A DNA stretch of 5,984 bases from an uncultured Clostridia bacterium (lineage in GTDB: Bacteria > Bacillota > Clostridia > Christensenellales > Borkfalkiaceae). The translations under genes were made by a program, and so were the position numbers. Below, one piece after another: positions 5,060 to 5,984 of this stretch (its first letter is position 1; each line of letters begins with the position of its first letter). Below the pieces are notes generated by a model. It was not told where the DNA came from, made no database searches, and was given only the letters and a program-made list of their open reading frames with translations. The stretch covers positions 1 through 5,984 of the forward strand of contig CANRIY010000100.1 of the NCBI GenBank assembly GCA_947630775.1, given 5' to 3'.

Positions 5060-5352
5060 CGGCGAAAATGAAAAAAAATTTCGTTAAATTTTTTCATGTA
5101 TCAATGATATGCCGATACGATGCCCTCGGCCTGCTCTCCCCCGGCTCCCCTTGCGCGGCTGAGGGGTTCTCGGCGCCCCTTGCCCCGCGTCATCCTGAGC
5201 CGCTGCTGCCCTTGCGGCGTGTCGAAGGATCCCGAAGAACGAAGTCCGAACTTTCCCCCGCGTCATTCTGAGACAGTGAGTTGTACGCAGTCCGAACGGC
5301 AATTCCCGAAAAATCTCGCGGGGCAAACGAAGAAAATAATTCCCGCAAATGG
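5060..5352. other. Gene-free stretch with A/T-rich block and GC-rich REP-like block
   Basis: Bases 5060-5100 are A/T-rich and contain an imperfect palindrome (5069-5096). Bases 5101-5182 are GC-rich and without clear structure beyond short C and G runs. Bases 5183-5325 hold two REP-like copies. No frame here has a ribosome binding site or protein-like composition. Confidence 0.65.
5183..5325. repeat. Two REP-like GTCATYCTGAG copies
   Basis: A 17-nt head CCCCGCGTCATYCTGAG occurs at 5183-5199 and 5256-5272, differing at one base. Copy one continues with a small GCCGC/GCGGC hairpin (5199-5203 with 5214-5218) and GTCGAAGGATCCC. Copy two continues to GAAAAATCTCGCGGGGC. Both carry AGTCCGAAC (5243-5251 and 5289-5297). 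The GTCATYCTGAG...GAAGGATC pattern is a widespread intergenic repeat type in several bacterial phyla. Confidence 0.65.
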
Positions 5353-5381
5353 TTGACAAATGCGGAAAAAATGGGTATAAT
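5353..5381 (+). promoter_or_regulatory. Consensus sigma-A promoter of the small plus-strand RNA
   Basis: TTGACA (5353-5358), a 17-nt spacer and TATAAT (5376-5381) all match consensus. Transcription is expected at G5388, which is the first base of the leader shared with the opposing transcript. No protein gene lies downstream on this strand before the terminator. Confidence 0.9.
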
Positions 5382-5387
5382 AAAAGT

Positions 5388-5482
5388 GCAACAAGGGTTG
5401 ACCCTGCATAGCGGTCAGCTCCGAAGTATCATTCTAATAGAATAACCGCCGAAGCTTGGTCGCAATGGGCGGTTATTTTTTT
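5388..5482 (+). ncRNA. Putative antitoxin / regulatory RNA of about 95 nt
   Basis: The RNA is bounded by a consensus promoter and a strong hairpin terminator (5441-5482) and contains no ORF with a start and ribosome binding site. Its 5' part can fold in two ways: AGGG-TTGA-CCCT (5394-5405), or GTTGACC (5397-5403) with GGTCAGC (5413-5419) using one G-U pair. Its 3' part is fully complementary to the 3' end of the convergent peptide mRNA, over roughly 40-48 nt including the last codons and the stop. The terminator loop contains CTTG, a YUNR-type U-turn sequence of the sort used for kissing contacts in antisense systems. By position it would be the antitoxin RNA of a type I module. A riboswitch is unlikely because nothing follows it on this strand. 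Confidence 0.65.
5441..5482. terminator. Shared bidirectional terminator of the convergent pair
   Basis: A perfect 10-bp stem (5441-5450 with 5468-5477) encloses a 17-nt loop. On the plus strand it ends in seven T residues (5476-5482), a strong terminator. On the minus strand it is followed by the weaker TTATTCTATTAG. The stop codon of the peptide (5473-5475) lies inside the stem. Confidence 0.85.
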
Positions 5483-5580
5483 GCGCGTTTCACAGCGATG
5501 TACTCGATCTTTTCGATGAGTTCATTGAGCTTTTTGATAAACTCGGTGAGTTGCATGAGAAGTTCGTTTAACTCGTGCAT
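5473..5580 (-). CDS. 35-residue amphipathic peptide, putative type I toxin
   Basis: The ORF runs from ATG (5578-5580) to TAA (5473-5475). The ribosome binding site AAAGGGGGTG ends 7 nt before the ATG. The peptide starts MHELNELLMQLTEFIKK and ends AVKRAKK. Leu/Ile/Phe at positions 4, 7, 8, 11, 14, 15, 18, 21, 22, 25 and 28 line one face of a helix, with Glu/Lys on the other and a basic tail. It is not a plain membrane-spanning segment like Fst; it is closer in build to delta-hemolysin-type amphipathic peptides or a short coiled coil. The mRNA has a long leader (about 83 nt), its own consensus promoter, and a 3' end complementary to the plus-strand RNA. These features together suggest a toxin whose synthesis is held back by that RNA. 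I do not recognise the peptide family; a non-toxic small regulatory peptide remains possible. Confidence 0.7.
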   Translation of the reverse strand: MHELNELLMQLTEFIKKLNELIEKIEYIAVKRAKK

Positions 5581-5600
5581 AAGTACGCACCCCCTTTGTT

Positions 5601-5622
5601 GGAAATATCCTTTTAATATTCC
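5601..5622 (-). promoter_or_regulatory. Hairpin in the peptide mRNA leader
   Basis: In the mRNA, GGAA-TAT pairs with ATA-TTCC around one bulged base, with a loop that displays AAAAGG. It lies just upstream of the true ribosome binding site and may act as a decoy or a stability element. Further upstream, CCCCT in the leader (complement of 5650-5654) can pair with AGGGG of the ribosome binding site or with the AGGGGGG run at 5621-5627. Confidence 0.4.
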
Positions 5623-5671
5623 CCCCTAAGAGGAGCTAACCGCCGGGCAGGGGCCCTTGTTGCTTGGGATC

Positions 5672-5700
5672 ATTATAGCATTGTGAAATGAGATTGTCAA
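5672..5700 (-). promoter_or_regulatory. Consensus extended sigma-A promoter of the 35-residue peptide gene
   Basis: On the minus strand: TTGACA (5695-5700), a 17-nt spacer and TATAAT (5672-5677), with TGC directly before the -10 box. All twelve hexamer bases are consensus. Transcription is expected at about 5665-5663, where the leader shared with the opposing RNA begins. Confidence 0.9.
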
Positions 5701-5724
5701 TGAAATAAGGCCGTTCTTGAAGCA

Positions 5725-5757
5725 CAAAAAACCGCACCCGAAGGTGCGGATTTTTTT
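5725..5757 (-). terminator. Intrinsic terminator of the rplL operon
   Basis: A 7-bp stem (5732-5738 with 5743-5749) closes on the minus strand a C(TTCG)G tetraloop, an unusually stable loop, followed by seven T residues. It lies immediately after the rplL stop codon and separates the ribosomal operon from the small-peptide promoter. Confidence 0.92.
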
Positions 5758-5759
5758 GA

Positions 5760-5984
5760 TTATTTGAGCTCTGCGGTTGCGCCTGCTTCCTTGAGCTTTG
5801 CAACAGCGGCTTCTGCATCCGCCTTCGGGACGGCTTCCTTCAGGACGCCGAGCGCCTCGACGGCCTTCTTCGCTTCCGCAAGGCCGAGGCCCGTGAATTC
5901 GCGGACAGCCTTGATGACGGCGATCTTGTTTGCGCCGAAATCTTTGAGGACGATATCGAACTCCGTCTTTTCCTCTTCCTGGGG
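5760..5984 (-). CDS. rplL: Ribosomal protein bL12 (L7/L12), C-terminal part (partial)
   Basis: The last 74 residues are visible and the start lies beyond the right edge. L7/L12 is the multicopy stalk protein of the large ribosomal subunit that recruits and stimulates translation GTPases. The visible part is the whole C-terminal domain: EKTEFDIVLKDFGANKIAVIKAVREFTGLGLAEAKKAVE, with the conserved KIxVIKxVRxxTGLGLxEAK helix pair that contacts elongation factors, ending EAGATAELK. Where many homologues have VEGAPKPVKEGVSK, this one has VEALGVLKEAVPK, a modest variation in the loop before the last helix. Upstream, outside the window, rplJ is expected. The stop at 5760-5762 is followed directly by a strong terminator, so it is the last gene of its operon. 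Confidence 0.96.
   Translation of the reverse strand, partial: PQEEEKTEFDIVLKDFGANKIAVIKAVREFTGLGLAEAKKAVEALGVLKEAVPKADAEAAVAKLKEAGATAELK

Larger units (their letters stand above)
5388..5663. repeat. Inverted leader repeats at the 5' ends of two convergent RNAs
   Basis: The plus-strand segment 5388-5422 and the minus-strand segment 5663-5632 read almost the same: GCAACAAGGG, then a variable middle containing CCCTGC or CCCCTGCC, then GCGGTYAGCTCC. They are therefore terminal inverted repeats in DNA, and each is the start of a predicted transcript. The spacing from TATAAT to the repeat is 6 nt on one side and 8 nt on the other. Confidence 0.8.

Noticed and set aside
5388..5482. Plus-strand RNA as a riboswitch leader
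   Set aside because: It ends in a strong terminator and no gene follows on that strand; the next genes to the right are on the minus strand.

Overview
The window looks like chromosomal DNA of a low-to-mid GC Gram-positive bacterium, most likely a Clostridia-type Firmicute. The reasons are strong AGGAGG-like ribosome binding sites, textbook sigma-A promoters with 17-nt spacers, a lipobox lipoprotein, hairpin-plus-T terminators, and a candidate Spo0A box that would fit a spore former. The taxonomic placement is inference. All genes but one lie on the minus strand.

Layout, left to right. At 1-1108 two overlapping minus-strand genes form one unit: an unrecognised membrane-anchored protein, then a Pro/Gln-rich repeat protein cut by the window edge. 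They share a good promoter at 1138-1166. At 1167-1290 there is a short interspersed-repeat remnant. At 1291-2142 a two-gene unit encodes a putative DNA-binding protein (two related SANT/Myb-like segments plus a coiled coil) followed by a 66-residue single-pass membrane protein, closed by a terminator. At 2204-3088 a divergent plus-strand gene encodes an unrecognised soluble protein without a visible ribosome binding site. At 3089-3489 lies a gene-free, repeat-rich stretch with several perfect hairpins, ending in a bidirectional terminator. At 3490-4422 is a cyclophilin-like lipoprotein lacking key catalytic residues. At 4572-4958 is a two-repeat YccF-family membrane protein with a consensus promoter, an UP-like element and Spo0A-box-like sites at its transcription start. 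At 5041-5352 is a gene-free stretch with two REP-like copies. At 5760-5984 is the C-terminal part of ribosomal protein L7/L12 (rplL) with its terminator.

The most interesting part is 5353-5700, between the yccF-like gene and rplL. Two perfect consensus promoters face each other and converge on one shared hairpin terminator. The minus transcript encodes a 35-residue amphipathic, lysine-ended peptide with a strong ribosome binding site, and its stop codon lies inside the terminator stem. The plus transcript is about 95 nt and has no evident ORF. This is the architecture of a type I toxin-antitoxin (par/Fst-like) module. Unusually, both predicted RNAs begin with nearly the same leader of 32-35 nt. 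A 9-nt direct repeat also lets the toxin-mRNA leader pair either with its own terminator arm or with the antisense RNA. Function is inferred from architecture only; I do not recognise the peptide as a member of a named family.
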